Positions 12,481 through 23,044 of a stretch of 64,000 bases of DNA are shown one piece after another. The translations under genes and the position numbers were made by a program. The DNA comes from Elusimicrobiota bacterium (lineage in GTDB: Bacteria; Elusimicrobiota; Elusimicrobia; UBA1565; UBA9628). The DNA lies in contig DAIDHI010000022.1 in assembly GCA_027452025.1 (NCBI GenBank), positions 1-64,000 on the forward strand, in the 5' to 3' direction. The notes below the pieces were generated by a model. That model was not told the DNA's origin. It made no database searches and was given only the letters and a program-made list of their open reading frames with translations. Numbering within the stretch: position 1 is the stretch's first letter; each line of letters begins with the position of its first letter.

Positions 12481-13013
12481 ACGGGCAAAGGACGGCGGGA
12501 CTGCTGGCCGAGTTCGAGAAGCCCGAGGAGGTCGTCGCCGCCGCGCGCGCGGCCTACGGAGCGGGCTATCGGCGCCTGGACGCCTTCACGCCCTACCCGG
12601 TCGAGCATCTTTCCGAGGCCATCGGCTTTCCCCGCGACTCGGTGGCGGCCTTCGTGCTCGCGGGAGGCCTCGTCGGCGGCGCGGGCGGCTACCTGCTGCA
12701 GTACTGGGCCGCCGTCTTGAGCTACCCGCTCAACGTCGGCGGCCGTCCGTTCCACAGCTGGCCCTCCTTCATTCCCGTCACCTTCGAGTTGACCGTGCTC
12801 ATCGGCTCCCTTTTCGCCGTCGCCTCCTTCATGCTCCTCAACGGCCTGCCGCGGCCCCACCACCCCGTCTTCGAGGAACCGGCCTTCAAGCGGGCCTCGC
12901 GGGACCGCTTCTTCCTCTATCTCGAGGCCGCCGATCCGCTCTTCGACGAGGCCGGCGCCCGGAGTTTTCTGCAGGGCCTCAAGCCCCTGGGGGTCTATGC
13001 CGTGCCCGCGTGA
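12477..13013 (+). CDS. actD: Alternative complex III subunit ActD
   Basis: The 178-residue protein starts at 12477, where ATGA overlaps the actC stop. It has a soluble N-terminal part with the YRRLDAFTPYPVEHL pattern of DUF3341/ActD, then two transmembrane helices (residues ~59-80 and ~100-120) and a short soluble tail. ActD is a structural membrane subunit of ACIII without cofactors. Its 3' end overlaps actE by 17 bases. Confidence 0.9.
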   Translation: MNGQRTAGLLAEFEKPEEVVAAARAAYGAGYRRLDAFTPYPVEHLSEAIGFPRDSVAAFVLAGGLVGGAGGYLLQYWAAVLSYPLNVGGRPFHSWPSFIPVTFELTVLIGSLFAVASFMLLNGLPRPHHPVFEEPAFKRASRDRFFLYLEAADPLFDEAGARSFLQGLKPLGVYAVPA

Positions 13014-13572
13014 GGCCGCCTCGCTGGTCCTGGCCCTGGCCGCGGCGCTCTGCGCCTGCGACCGGCAGCTGGGTCATCAGCCCAAGTTCCATCCCCTCGA
13101 CCCCAGCCCTTTCTTTTCCGACGGCCGCTCCTCGCGCCCGCTGGTGGCCGGCACGATCCCGCTCGACGGCCCCGATCCCGCGCTCGCCACCGGGATCAAA
13201 GACGGCCGCTATCTCGCCGCATTTCCGTATCCCGTCGACCGGGCCATGCTCTTGCGCGGCCGGCAGCGCTTCGACATCTACTGCGCCGTCTGCCACGACC
13301 GCACGGGTTCCGGAGACGGCATGGTGATCCGCCGGGGCTTCCGGCCGCGCCCGCCGGACTTCACGGACCCGCGCCTGATGGCCGCGCCGCCCGGCCTCTT
13401 CGTCGACGTCATCGCCAACGGCTTCGGCCGCATGTACCCCTACGAGGACCGCGTCCACGTGCGCGACCGCTGGGCGATCGCGGCCTACATCAAGGTCCTG
13501 CAGCTCGCCGCGGCCTCGCGCTTCCAGGACCTGCCCGGGCAAGACCGCCGCGCGCTGGAGGCCCTCAAGTGA
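12997..13572 (+). CDS. actE: Alternative complex III monohaem cytochrome c subunit ActE
   Basis: The 191-residue protein has an N-terminal export signal ending in a lipobox-like LCAC, so it is probably a lipoprotein. It has one haem c motif, CAVCH, near residue 93, and a conserved GSGDGMVIRRGF segment. This matches ActE, the monohaem subunit that hands electrons to the oxidase or a soluble cytochrome. The start lies inside actD. The 3' end overlaps actF as GTGA. Confidence 0.9.
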   Translation: MPCPREAASLVLALAAALCACDRQLGHQPKFHPLDPSPFFSDGRSSRPLVAGTIPLDGPDPALATGIKDGRYLAAFPYPVDRAMLLRGRQRFDIYCAVCHDRTGSGDGMVIRRGFRPRPPDFTDPRLMAAPPGLFVDVIANGFGRMYPYEDRVHVRDRWAIAAYIKVLQLAAASRFQDLPGQDRRALEALK

Positions 13573-14543
13573 CGCGGTTTTTGCAGGCGTACCTGACCGC
13601 CTACGTCTATTGGCTGCTCATCTCCCTCGGCTGCCTGGGCATCGCGATGATGCGCACCCTCACAGGCGGGCGCTGGGGCAAGGCCATCGCGCCCGCGCTG
13701 GCGGCCGGCATCAGGACCCTGCCCGCGATGGCGCTGCTCTTTTTGCCCATCGCCGTCGGCCTGGGCCGGATATTCCCCTGGGCGCCGGCCGAGCACCGCT
13801 GGTTCTACCTCAACGTCCCCTTCTTCCTCGGCCGCGCGGCGCTTTATTTCATCGTGTGGCTGTGGCTGGCCTGGAAGGCCCTGCCCGCGGCGGGCGACGA
13901 CCCCGCGGGCCCCGGCGGCTTCGGACTGGTGCTCTGGTCCTTCGCCGTGACCTTCGCCTCCGTGGACTGGATGCTGTCGACCGATCCGCAGGCGCATTCG
14001 ACGATCTTCGGGCTCATCGTCATCGCCGGGGCCGGGCTGTCGGCCTACGCCGCCTGCACCCTGACGATCTGCTGGCCGCTGCGCGAGCGCGAGCTGACGG
14101 GACCGGAGCGGGACGTCCTCAACGACCTCGGCAATCTCATGCTCGCCTTCCTGATGCTGTGGGCCTACACGGAGTTCTCCCAGTGGCTCATCATCTGGTC
14201 GGGCGACCTGCCCAACGAGATCTCATGGTATCTGGCGCGCGCCAGGCGCGGCTGGGAGATCCCGGGCTACTTCGTCATCGCCTTCGGCTTCTTCGCTCCG
14301 TTCTTCGCGCTGCTCTTTCGAGACGTCAAGCGGCGCGCCGCCGCGCTCGCGACCCTCGCCGCCTGCGTGCTGGCCGTGCGCTGGCTGGACCTCTACTGGA
14401 CGATCATGCCCTCGTTCTTTCCCCAGGCGCCGAGCCCGGACTGGCGGGATCTCCTCGCGTTCGTCTCGGTGGGAGCCGTTTGGAGCGCGAGCTACCTGCG
14501 CGCGGCCGGGCCCGCGATCCGATCCCGGGAGAAAACATCGTGA
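13569..14543 (+). CDS. actF: Alternative complex III NrfD-like membrane subunit ActF
   Basis: The 324-residue polytopic protein starts at a GTG that overlaps the actE stop. It has about ten hydrophobic segments. It contains the ActF-typical stretches SVDWMLSTDPQAHSTIFG and LMLAFLMLWAYTEFSQWLIIW. ActF is the second NrfD-like subunit of ACIII and a paralogue of ActC. The TGA overlaps the GTG of the following small gene. Confidence 0.9.
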   Translation: MTRFLQAYLTAYVYWLLISLGCLGIAMMRTLTGGRWGKAIAPALAAGIRTLPAMALLFLPIAVGLGRIFPWAPAEHRWFYLNVPFFLGRAALYFIVWLWLAWKALPAAGDDPAGPGGFGLVLWSFAVTFASVDWMLSTDPQAHSTIFGLIVIAGAGLSAYAACTLTICWPLRERELTGPERDVLNDLGNLMLAFLMLWAYTEFSQWLIIWSGDLPNEISWYLARARRGWEIPGYFVIAFGFFAPFFALLFRDVKRRAAALATLAACVLAVRWLDLYWTIMPSFFPQAPSPDWRDLLAFVSVGAVWSASYLRAAGPAIRSREKTS

Positions 14544-14908
14544 AGATCGAGCCTCATGAGGCGCGGGACGTCACGTTCGGGCAATACGCCGTCATCGCGG
14601 CGGCGCTCGTCGCGTGCGTGATCGCGGCTTTCATCGTCAGCTACGGGCTTGAGCGCGCCCTTCTTCAAGGCTTCGCCCGGGCCGACGCAGGGCGGGCGCT
14701 CGTCCCGGCGGTCCTGCCGCCCGAGCCGAGACTCGAGCCGGACAACTCGGGGGAACTGGCCAGCCTGCGCGCCCACGAGGACGACTTGCTGTCCCGCTAC
14801 CGCTGGGTCGACCGCCGGCGAGGGCTGGCCAGGATCCCCCTCTCGCGGGCCATCGACCTGGCGCTGGCCAGGGGCTTTGCGACCAAGCCTTTGGGGAGGC
14901 GGCCATGA
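14540..14908 (+). CDS. Small single-span membrane protein between actF and the SCO gene
   Basis: The true start is the GTG at 14540, overlapping the actF stop (GTGA). The track lists only a longer shadow ORF. The 122-residue product has one transmembrane helix (about residues 17-37). Its C-terminal segment, LLSRYRWVDRRRGLARIPLSRAIDL, resembles short proteins found between actF and SCO genes in other ACIII clusters, as I remember them. No cofactor motif is visible. It is probably an accessory or assembly factor for ACIII/oxidase, which is inference from position. Confidence 0.7.
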   Translation: MKIEPHEARDVTFGQYAVIAAALVACVIAAFIVSYGLERALLQGFARADAGRALVPAVLPPEPRLEPDNSGELASLRAHEDDLLSRYRWVDRRRGLARIPLSRAIDLALARGFATKPLGRRP

Positions 14909-15705
14909 GGCGGGCGAGCGTCGCTCTAGCCGCCGTCCTGCTGGGCCCCGTCTCCGCCGCCGGCTCGCCGACCGGCCGCCTATCTCCCGCCCAGCTCATC
15001 AAGCGCATCGGGTTCGCTCAGCGTCCCGGCGCCCGGCTGCCGCTCGACGTCCCCTTCACCGCCTCGGACGGGAGAACGGTCACGCTGCGGGGCCTGCTGG
15101 CGGGCAAGCCCGCCATATTGGCGCCCGTTTACTACGAGTGCCCCATGCTCTGCACCCTGACGCTCAACGGCCTCGTGCGCTGCCTGCGCGTGCTGTCCCT
15201 GCTGCCCGGCCGCGACTTCCAAGTGATCGCCTTCAGCATCAACCCGCTCGAGACCCCGGGGCTGGCGCGGGCCAAGAAGGAGACCTACCTCGCCATCTAT
15301 CGCAGGCCGGGGACGGAAGGCGGCTGGCATTTCCTGGTCGGCCGCCAAGCCTCCATCGACGCGCTCGCGGGGGCGGCCGGCTTCAAGTACGTCTATGACC
15401 CGGCCTCCAAGCAGTATGCCCACGCCCCCGGCCTCATCTTCGTGACCCCGGCCGGCGTCGTCTCCCGCTACATGCCCGGAGTCGAGTTCGACCCGGAAGC
15501 GGTCCGGCTCTCGATCATCGACGCCTCGGCCGGGCGTCTCGGGACGATCGTCGACAAGGCCTTCCTGCTGTGCTACTGCTACGATCCGGCTACGGGGCGC
15601 TACAACTTCGTGATCATGCGGGCCCTGCGGATTCTCGGGATCCTGACGATCGCGGGCCTGGCGGGCGGCGTCGCCTGGCTGCTGCGCGGGGAAAGGGCGG
15701 CCTAG
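14905..15705 (+). CDS. SCO1/SenC-family copper chaperone
   Basis: The 266-residue protein has an N-terminal signal peptide, a thioredoxin-like fold and the SCO copper motif CPMLC near residue 83. The later ligand histidine lies in the KQYAHAPGLIFVTP region, and there is a C-terminal membrane anchor (residues ~237-258). SCO proteins deliver copper to the CuA site of oxidase subunit II, which is encoded by the next gene. The start ATG overlaps the preceding stop by four bases. Confidence 0.9.
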   Translation: MRRASVALAAVLLGPVSAAGSPTGRLSPAQLIKRIGFAQRPGARLPLDVPFTASDGRTVTLRGLLAGKPAILAPVYYECPMLCTLTLNGLVRCLRVLSLLPGRDFQVIAFSINPLETPGLARAKKETYLAIYRRPGTEGGWHFLVGRQASIDALAGAAGFKYVYDPASKQYAHAPGLIFVTPAGVVSRYMPGVEFDPEAVRLSIIDASAGRLGTIVDKAFLLCYCYDPATGRYNFVIMRALRILGILTIAGLAGGVAWLLRGERAA

Positions 15706-15706
15706 C

Positions 15707-16647
15707 ATGCGCTTCGTCCCGCCGCTGGCCTCCGTCATCGGCAGCCAGGTCGATGGCCTGTTCTGGTTTCTCTGCGGGCTGTCGGCCTTCTTCGCGGCGC
15801 TCATCGCGGGAACGATCCTCTTCTTTTGCATCCGATACCGGGAGGGCGCCGACGCGGACCGCAGCCATCCGCCTCCGAGAAACCTTCCGCTCGAGCTGAC
15901 GTGGATCGCGATCCCTTTCGCCATCATGCTCGGGGTCTATTGGCGCGGAGCCCAGCTGTTTTTGCGCGAGCGCAAGCCCCCGCCCGACGCCCAGCAGGTC
16001 CTCGTCGTCGCCAAGCAGTGGATGTGGAAGACGCAGCAGTCCAACGGGCGCGCCGAGATCAACGAGCTCCACGTCCCCCTCGGGCGCCCGACCAAGCTCC
16101 TGATGACGTCGCAAGACGTGATCCACAGCTTCTTCGTCCCGGCCTTCCGGCTCAAGCAGGACGTCCTGCCGGACCGCTACACCACCCTTTGGTTTACGCC
16201 GACTCGGGTCGGAGAGTTCCGCTTTTTCTGCTCCCAGTACTGCGGCATGGGCCACGCCTCCATGATCGGCCGCGTCGTCGTCATGCGCCCGAAGGACTTC
16301 GAAAAATGGCTCGCCAGCGGCCGCACCCCGGGCGCGCCCCAAGAGCAGGATCCCGGCCGCATCCTCTTTCGCCGCAAAGGCTGCGTCGCTTGCCACCGCA
16401 AGGTGGACGGCCAGGGGCCGCCCCTGGAGGGGATCTTCGGCAAGACCGTGCTCCTGTCCGACGGCCGCACGATCGTGGCCGACGAAGATTACCTCCTGGA
16501 GTCCATCCTCTATCCCGCCGCCAAGATCGTCGCCGGCTATCCCAACATCATGCCCAGCTACAAGGGGCAGCTGACTCCGGAGGAAGAGTCCCAGCTGGTC
16601 TCCTACCTGGAACGCTACGGCACCGGAAGGCAAAAGGAGCCCCGGCC

Positions 16648-16651
<4 letters not shown>
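15707..16651 (+). CDS. coxB: caa3-type cytochrome c oxidase subunit II with fused cytochrome c
   Basis: The 314-residue protein has two transmembrane helices, then a cupredoxin domain with CuA ligands (HSFFVPAF, then [12 protein letters not shown]). A C-terminal cytochrome c domain follows with CVACH near residue 226 and a candidate axial methionine in NIMPSY. The fused haem domain defines caa3-type oxidases, in which electrons enter the complex through subunit II. It starts one base after the SCO stop, and its own stop overlaps coxA. Confidence 0.93.
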
Positions 16652-18238
<1,587 letters not shown>

Positions 18239-18246
<8 letters not shown>

Positions 18247-18898
18247 ATCGACCCGCGCGTTCGCCGAGCAGTTCGACGATCCGCTCCAGCAGAAAGAGGC
18301 GGCCCAAGCCGGCATGTGGGTATTCCTGGTCACGGAGGTCCTCTTCTTCGGCGCGCTCCTGACCGCTTACACGGTCTACAGGCATCTCTACCCCGCGGCC
18401 TTTCGCGAGGCGTCTCGCCGCACCGACCTCGCCCTCGGATCGATCAATACCGCCGTCTTGCTGACGAGCAGCTTCACGATGGCGCTGTGCGTGCACGCGG
18501 CCAAGACCGGTCGACGCGCCGCCCTGGTCGCGCTGCTGGCCCTCACCATGGCCCTCGGAGCGGGCTTTTTGGCGATCAAGGGCGTCGAATGGGCCCGCGA
18601 GATCCACGAGCATCTCCTGCCCGGCCCGAGCTTCGAGTTCCCCAGCGCCTATCCCGGAGAGGCGGGCCGCCAGGCGCAGCTCTTCTTCGTGCTCTATTTC
18701 GTGATGACGGGCGTGCACGCCCTTCACCTCGTCATCGGCATCGTCCTGTTGGGGGTCTTGGCGTTTTTCGCGGCCCTCGGCCGCTACCGGAGCGATTACT
18801 ACACTCCGGTTGAGGTCGCCGGGCTCTATTGGCACTTCGTCGACATCGTGTGGATTTTCCTCTATCCGCTGCTCTACCTGGTGGGAGGCCCGAGATGA
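18239..18898 (+). CDS. coxC: Cytochrome c oxidase subunit III
   Basis: I prefer the ATG at 18239 (MAESTRAF) because AAGGGGGA lies just upstream. The track start at 18224 would place that Shine-Dalgarno sequence inside the gene. The 219-residue protein has about five transmembrane helices and the subunit III signature [20 protein letters not shown] at its end. It overlaps the 3' end of coxA by eight bases. Subunit III stabilises the oxidase core and its proton uptake. Confidence 0.92.
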
Positions 18899-19179
18899 CG
18901 AGCGGACCCAGACTGTACGCCATGGTCTATGCCGCGCTGCTCTTCCTCCTCGGCGCGACCTTCGTCATCGCCCGCGTCGACCTCGGCGCCTTCAACACCG
19001 TGGCGGCGCTGGCGATCGCCTGGCTGAAGATGGGCCTGGTCGTGGCCTACTTCATGCACCTGCGCGACGCCGACCGTCTCGACGCCATGCTCTTCGCCAG
19101 CGGCTTCGTGATGCTTCTCTTCGTGCTGCTCGCGCTGACGCTGGGCGATTACTTCGGCCGCGTGTGGCTGGCGGGCTGA
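18895..19179 (+). CDS. coxD: Cytochrome c oxidase subunit IV (prokaryotic type)
   Basis: The start is the ATG at 18895, overlapping the coxC stop. The 94-residue protein has three hydrophobic helices and the COX4_pro motif KMGLVVAYFMHLRDADRLD. It is the small subunit of the caa3 oxidase and the last gene of the operon that began with actA. The next gene is 89 bases away and has its own promoter box. Confidence 0.88.
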   Translation: MTSGPRLYAMVYAALLFLLGATFVIARVDLGAFNTVAALAIAWLKMGLVVAYFMHLRDADRLDAMLFASGFVMLLFVLLALTLGDYFGRVWLAG

Positions 19180-19193
19180 CGAAGACACGGCCG

Positions 19194-19236
19194 TTACACG
19201 GCCACTATGGGCGGGGCCCGCGCGGCCCGATAGAAT
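19194..19236 (+). promoter_or_regulatory. Promoter of the pyruvate-oxidase-like operon: second copy of the act-cox box
   Basis: TTACACGGCCACTATGGGC (19194-19212), 18 bases, then TAGAATC (TAGAAT at 19231-19236). It differs from the copy at 7478 by two bases in the 19-base box and has the same gap length. The last part overlaps the expected -35 position. Confidence 0.6.
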
Positions 19237-19268
19237 CCCCCCGTCGGGTGCGCACCTCGGGAGGGCTC

Positions 19269-21020
19269 ATGCCTACGGCTTCGGACGTGCTCGTCGACTC
19301 GCTTTGCGATTGGGGCGTGGACGTGGTCTTCGGGATCCCCGGAGACGGCATCAACGGCGTCATCGAGGCCCTGCGCAAGCGCCGGGACCAGATCCGCTTC
19401 GTCCAAGTCCGTCACGAGGAGGCGGCCGCCTTCATGGCCTGCGGCTACGCCAAGTTCAGCGGAAGGCTCGGCGTCTGCGTGGCGACCTCGGGCCCCGGCG
19501 GGATACATCTCCTCAACGGCCTCTACGACGCCAAGCTCGACGGCCAACCCGTCCTCGCCATCACCGGCATGCAGTTCTCCGATCTCATCGGCACCCATAC
19601 CCAGCAGGACGTCGAGCTCGACAAGCTCTACATGGACGTGGCCGTCTACAGCCAGCGAGTCATGAATCCCAACCACGTCGAGAACGTGGTCGACCTCGCC
19701 TGCCGCACGGCGCTGGCCCGCCGCGGCGTGGCCCACGTCACGATCCCGATCGACGTCCAGGAGCAGCCTTACGAAAAGGGCGAGCACTCCAAGCGCAACG
19801 TCCCCGGCCACAGCTCGGAATCGTTTGCTCATCCCATCCGCCGTCCCGATCCGCGCGACATGAGGAAGGCCGCCGAGATCCTGAATTCCGGCAAGCGCAT
19901 CGCCATCCTCGCCGGGCAGGGCGCCCTCGGCGCCGCCGACGAGCTCGAGCAGGCCGCGGAGATCCTGGGCGCGCCCGTCATCAAGGCGCTGCTCGGCAAG
20001 GGCGTGCTGCCCGATGACAGCCCCTATACGACCGGCGGCATCGGGCTGCTCGGCACGACCCCCTCCCAGGACGCCATCGAGAAGTGCGACACGCTCTTCA
20101 TCGTGGGCTCCTCCTTCCCTTATATCGAGTACATGCCCAAGCCCGGGCAGGCGCAGTGCGTGCAGATCGACGTCGACGCCGCGCGCATCGGGCTGCGCTG
20201 CCCCGTCGAAGGGCCGCTCGTCGGCGACGCCAAGACGACGCTCCAGGCCATGATTCCGATGCTCAAGCGCAACAGCCACCGCGCGTTCCTCGAGCAGGCG
20301 CAAAAGGCGATGAAGGCCTGGTGGAGCCTGGAAGAGGAGCGCGCGACCCGGCGCGACCATCCCATGAAGCCGCAGGTCGTGGCCTGGGAGCTCGGCAAAC
20401 GGCTCAAGGGCGACGCCATCGTCGCCTGCGACTCGGGCACGAGCGCGACCTGGTGGGCGCGCGAGATCAAGGTCCGGCGCGGCCAGAAATTCTCGATCTC
20501 GGGCACGCTGGCGACCATGGCCTGCGGGCTGCCCTACGCCGTCGGCGCCCAGATCGCCTTCCCCGACCGGCAGGTGATCGCCTTCGTGGGCGACGGGGCG
20601 CTGTCGATGCTGATGGCCGAGATGGCCACCTGCGCCAAGTACCAGCTCCCGGTCAAGATCGTCGTCGTCAAGAACGACACTCTCGGCCAGATCAAATGGG
20701 AGCAGATGGTTTTCATGGGCAACCCGGAGTACGCCTGCGAGCTGCAGCCCATCGACTTCGTCATGGCCGCGCAAGCCTGCGGCATCAAGGGCTATCGCGT
20801 CGAACGCGCCGTGGAATGCGGCAACGTGCTCGATGAGGCGCTGGCCGAGCCGGGCCCGGTCCTCATCGAGGCCGTCGTCGACCCTCTGGAGCCGCCGATG
20901 CCTCCCAAAGTCAAGCTCGAGCAGGCCAGGCGCCTGGCGCAGGCTCTTGCGCGCGGCGAGCCCAACCGGGAGAAGATAGCGCTGACCATCCTCTCGGACA
21001 AGGTGCGGGAGCTCATCTGA
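19269..21020 (+). CDS. Thiamine-pyrophosphate enzyme, pyruvate oxidase (PoxB)-like
   Basis: The start ATG at 19269 has a GGGAGGG Shine-Dalgarno sequence; the longer track ORF runs back through coxD. The 583-residue protein has the three-domain layout of the acetolactate synthase/pyruvate oxidase family. The catalytic glutamate lies in RHEEAAAFMACGYAKFSG (about residue 50), with a central nucleotide-binding-like domain. The TPP/Mg motif GDGALSMLMAEMATC...VVVKND is near residues 443-480. Family members decarboxylate pyruvate, and PoxB passes the electrons to quinone. Sharing a promoter box with the ACIII operon favours a quinone-reducing role. Acetolactate synthase or another 2-oxoacid decarboxylase is the alternative. 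Confidence 0.8.
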   Translation: MPTASDVLVDSLCDWGVDVVFGIPGDGINGVIEALRKRRDQIRFVQVRHEEAAAFMACGYAKFSGRLGVCVATSGPGGIHLLNGLYDAKLDGQPVLAITGMQFSDLIGTHTQQDVELDKLYMDVAVYSQRVMNPNHVENVVDLACRTALARRGVAHVTIPIDVQEQPYEKGEHSKRNVPGHSSESFAHPIRRPDPRDMRKAAEILNSGKRIAILAGQGALGAADELEQAAEILGAPVIKALLGKGVLPDDSPYTTGGIGLLGTTPSQDAIEKCDTLFIVGSSFPYIEYMPKPGQAQCVQIDVDAARIGLRCPVEGPLVGDAKTTLQAMIPMLKRNSHRAFLEQAQKAMKAWWSLEEERATRRDHPMKPQVVAWELGKRLKGDAIVACDSGTSATWWAREIKVRRGQKFSISGTLATMACGLPYAVGAQIAFPDRQVIAFVGDGALSMLMAEMATCAKYQLPVKIVVVKNDTLGQIKWEQMVFMGNPEYACELQPIDFVMAAQACGIKGYRVERAVECGNVLDEALAEPGPVLIEAVVDPLEPPMPPKVKLEQARRLAQALARGEPNREKIALTILSDKVRELI

Positions 21021-22144
21021 TGCCCGTCGCCCTCTACGAGCGCGCCGCCGCGCCGCCGGCGCCCATCGACGGCCTGGAGGCCTCGGCCTACGCCATCCCC
21101 ACCGAGTATCCGGAAAGCGACGGCACCTATTCCTGGGACAGCGTCACCCTCGTCGTCGCCGAGGTCTCGGCCGGCGGCCGCCGCGGGCTCGGCTACACCT
21201 ACGCCGAGCCGTCCTTGGCCGCCTTCATCGCGGCCAAGCTCGGGCCCGTCGTGCGCGGGCGCGACGTCATGGACGTCCCGGCGCTCTGGCGCGACCTGCA
21301 CGTCGCCTTGCGCAACCTCGGCCGGCCCGGGCTGTGCTCGATGGCGATCTCCGCCGTCGACGTCGCGCTCTGGGACCTCAAGGCGCAGCTGTTGGGAGTC
21401 TCCCTGGCCAAGCTCCTGGGCCTGGCGCGCCCGCGCGTCGCCGCCTACGGTAGCGGAGGATTTACGTCCTATCCGATGGAGAAGCTCAAGGAGCAGCTGG
21501 CCGGCTGGGCGTCGGAGGGCTTCTCGCGCGTGAAAATGAAGGTCGGCCGCCACCCCGAGCAGGATCAGGCCCGCGTCGAGGCCGCCCGCGACGCGCTCGG
21601 CGCCGACGTCGAGCTTTTCGTCGACGCCAACGGGGCCTACAGCCGCAAGCAGGCGCTCCAACAGGCCGCCGCCTTCGCCCGCCTGGGAGTGCGCTGGCTC
21701 GAAGAGCCCGTATCCTCGGACGACCTGGAGGGCTTGCGCCTTCTGCGCGACCGCGCGCCCGCCGGAATGGAGATCTCCGCCGGCGAGTACGGCTGGGACG
21801 CCTTCTATTTCCGCCGCATGCTGGAAGCCGGCGCCGTCGACGTCCTTCAAGCCGACGCCACGCGCTGCGGCGGCGCGACCGGCCTGCTTCACGCGGCCGC
21901 GCTGTGCGAGGCTTTCGCCATCCCGCTGTCGACCCATGCGGCCCCGGCCCTGCACGTGCCGCTGGCTTGCGCCCTGCCGGCGCTGCGCCACCTGGAATAC
22001 TTTCACGACCACGTGCGCGTCGAGCGCATGCTCTTCGACGGCGTGCCGCAGCCGCGCCACGGCTCCCTGGCTCCCGATCTGTCGCGCGCCGGGCTGGGCT
22101 TGGTCTTCAAGCGCGCGGACGCGGAACGCCTCCGCGCCCGCTAG
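21020..22144 (+). CDS. Enolase-superfamily enzyme (mandelate racemase/muconate cycloisomerase type)
   Basis: The 374-residue protein has an N-terminal capping domain and a barrel with enolase-superfamily residues: KMK (general base, around residue 175), metal ligands in DANGAY, EEP and GEY, then DATRCGG and a terminal STHAAPALH. The ATG overlaps the upstream TPP-enzyme stop (TGATG), so the two are co-translated. Members abstract the alpha proton of a carboxylate, as in racemisation, dehydration or cycloisomerisation. The substrate cannot be told here. An acid-sugar dehydratase producing 2-oxoacid for the upstream enzyme is one speculative reading. Confidence 0.82.
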   Translation: MPVALYERAAAPPAPIDGLEASAYAIPTEYPESDGTYSWDSVTLVVAEVSAGGRRGLGYTYAEPSLAAFIAAKLGPVVRGRDVMDVPALWRDLHVALRNLGRPGLCSMAISAVDVALWDLKAQLLGVSLAKLLGLARPRVAAYGSGGFTSYPMEKLKEQLAGWASEGFSRVKMKVGRHPEQDQARVEAARDALGADVELFVDANGAYSRKQALQQAAAFARLGVRWLEEPVSSDDLEGLRLLRDRAPAGMEISAGEYGWDAFYFRRMLEAGAVDVLQADATRCGGATGLLHAAALCEAFAIPLSTHAAPALHVPLACALPALRHLEYFHDHVRVERMLFDGVPQPRHGSLAPDLSRAGLGLVFKRADAERLRAR

Positions 22145-22258
22145 CTCCCTCTTCGAGGACGCCCGCGGCCTGGAGGAGGAGCGTCGCCGACGGCTTCTCC
22201 TGCCGGGAGCATATCCGCCAGGGGACGGGCCGCGGGGCCTCCATCCGGAAATAAAACA

Positions 22259-22330
22259 AGCCGGGAATGGGATTCGAACCCACAACCTATCGCTTACGAA
22301 GCGATTGCTCTACCGTTGAGCTATCCCGGC
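22259..22330 (-). tRNA. tRNA-Thr (anticodon CGT)
   Basis: The minus strand folds into a 72-base cloverleaf. The acceptor GCCGGGA pairs with TCCCGGC. The D arm contains AGCTCAACGGTAGAGCA, the anticodon stem ATCGC/GCGAT encloses TTCGTAA (anticodon CGT), and the T arm is GTGGGTTCGAATCCCA. CCA is not encoded. A TAGAAT -10 element lies just upstream (22340-22345 on the minus strand). The flanks 22145-22258 and 22331-22455 hold no other gene that I can support. Confidence 0.93.
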
Positions 22331-22455
22331 GCGGAGAAGATTCTACACCATTTCGAGGCGCGATTTCCTCCGCGCTCACCCCCTCGTCCGTCGTCTCATC
22401 GTCGCAAGAGCGTCGCGCCCGGGTTCGTATCATTCCAGTAGTAGGAGGTGCGAAT

Positions 22456-22971
22456 ATGGCAATAGAGACTGAGACGCGCCCCGCGGCCCGCATCGAGCCG
22501 GTCAAGGGGTTGAGACGCGCCGACTGGCGGGCGGCGCTGATGGCCGGCCTGGGGGCCGGCATCGCCGCGATGGGATTGGAGATCCTGCTGGAGTGGGCCT
22601 TCTTGGGTCAAAGCGGCTGGGCGCCGGTTCGCTGGATGGCGGGGCTGTCCTACGACCGGGGAGCCATGCCCGCGCAAGGGATCCTGCCCACGATCGTCGC
22701 GGCGGCGGTCATCTACAGCGGCTGCCTCTGCGTGGAGTACGCCGCGCTGCTGGCGGATTTCATCCATCCCCTGCGCAGCCGCGCTCTGGCCGTCGGCATC
22801 GGCGTCCTCTTCGGCCTGGCGCTCTACGGCATCAACATCTACGGGCTGAGCTACACCTTCCCGTGGTTCGTCGCCGCGCGCAACTGGGCCACGCTGGTCG
22901 TGCACGCCTTCTTCGGAGGCCTGGCGGGCTATCTCTACGCGGCGCTGGCCTGGAAGACGGCATTGCGATAA
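22456..22971 (+). CDS. Four-helix membrane protein of unknown function
   Basis: The start ATG at 22456 follows a strong AGGAGGTG Shine-Dalgarno sequence; the longer track ORF runs through the tRNA. The 171-residue product has a short polar N-terminus and four hydrophobic segments (about residues 28-48, 74-96, 108-130 and 140-165). No catalytic or cofactor motif is visible. It resembles small membrane proteins often labelled hypothetical or mis-labelled as symporters. It stands alone between the tRNA and the permease genes. Confidence 0.7.
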   Translation: MAIETETRPAARIEPVKGLRRADWRAALMAGLGAGIAAMGLEILLEWAFLGQSGWAPVRWMAGLSYDRGAMPAQGILPTIVAAAVIYSGCLCVEYAALLADFIHPLRSRALAVGIGVLFGLALYGINIYGLSYTFPWFVAARNWATLVVHAFFGGLAGYLYAALAWKTALR

Positions 22972-22988
22972 AGCGACGGGATTTCGAG

Positions 22989-22994
22989 TATAAT
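22989..22994 (+). promoter_or_regulatory. -10 element upstream of the first APC permease
   Basis: A consensus TATAAT lies 50 bases before the ATG at 23045. No convincing -35 hexamer is present at 16-18 bases, so the promoter is supported by the -10 alone. Confidence 0.45.
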
Positions 22995-23044
22995 ATCCGG
23001 CGTATCCCGCCGACGATGACCCGTCTGCGAAGGAGCGCGTGTTA

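Noticed and set aside
19188-19203. GGCCGT-TAC-ACGGCC hairpin after coxD as a terminator
   Set aside because: There is no U-run after it, and it overlaps the conserved 19-base promoter box, which explains the sequence better.
22259-22330. tRNA-Thr as an attachment site for an integrated element
   Set aside because: I found no duplicate of the tRNA 3' end and no integrase nearby, and base composition does not change around it.
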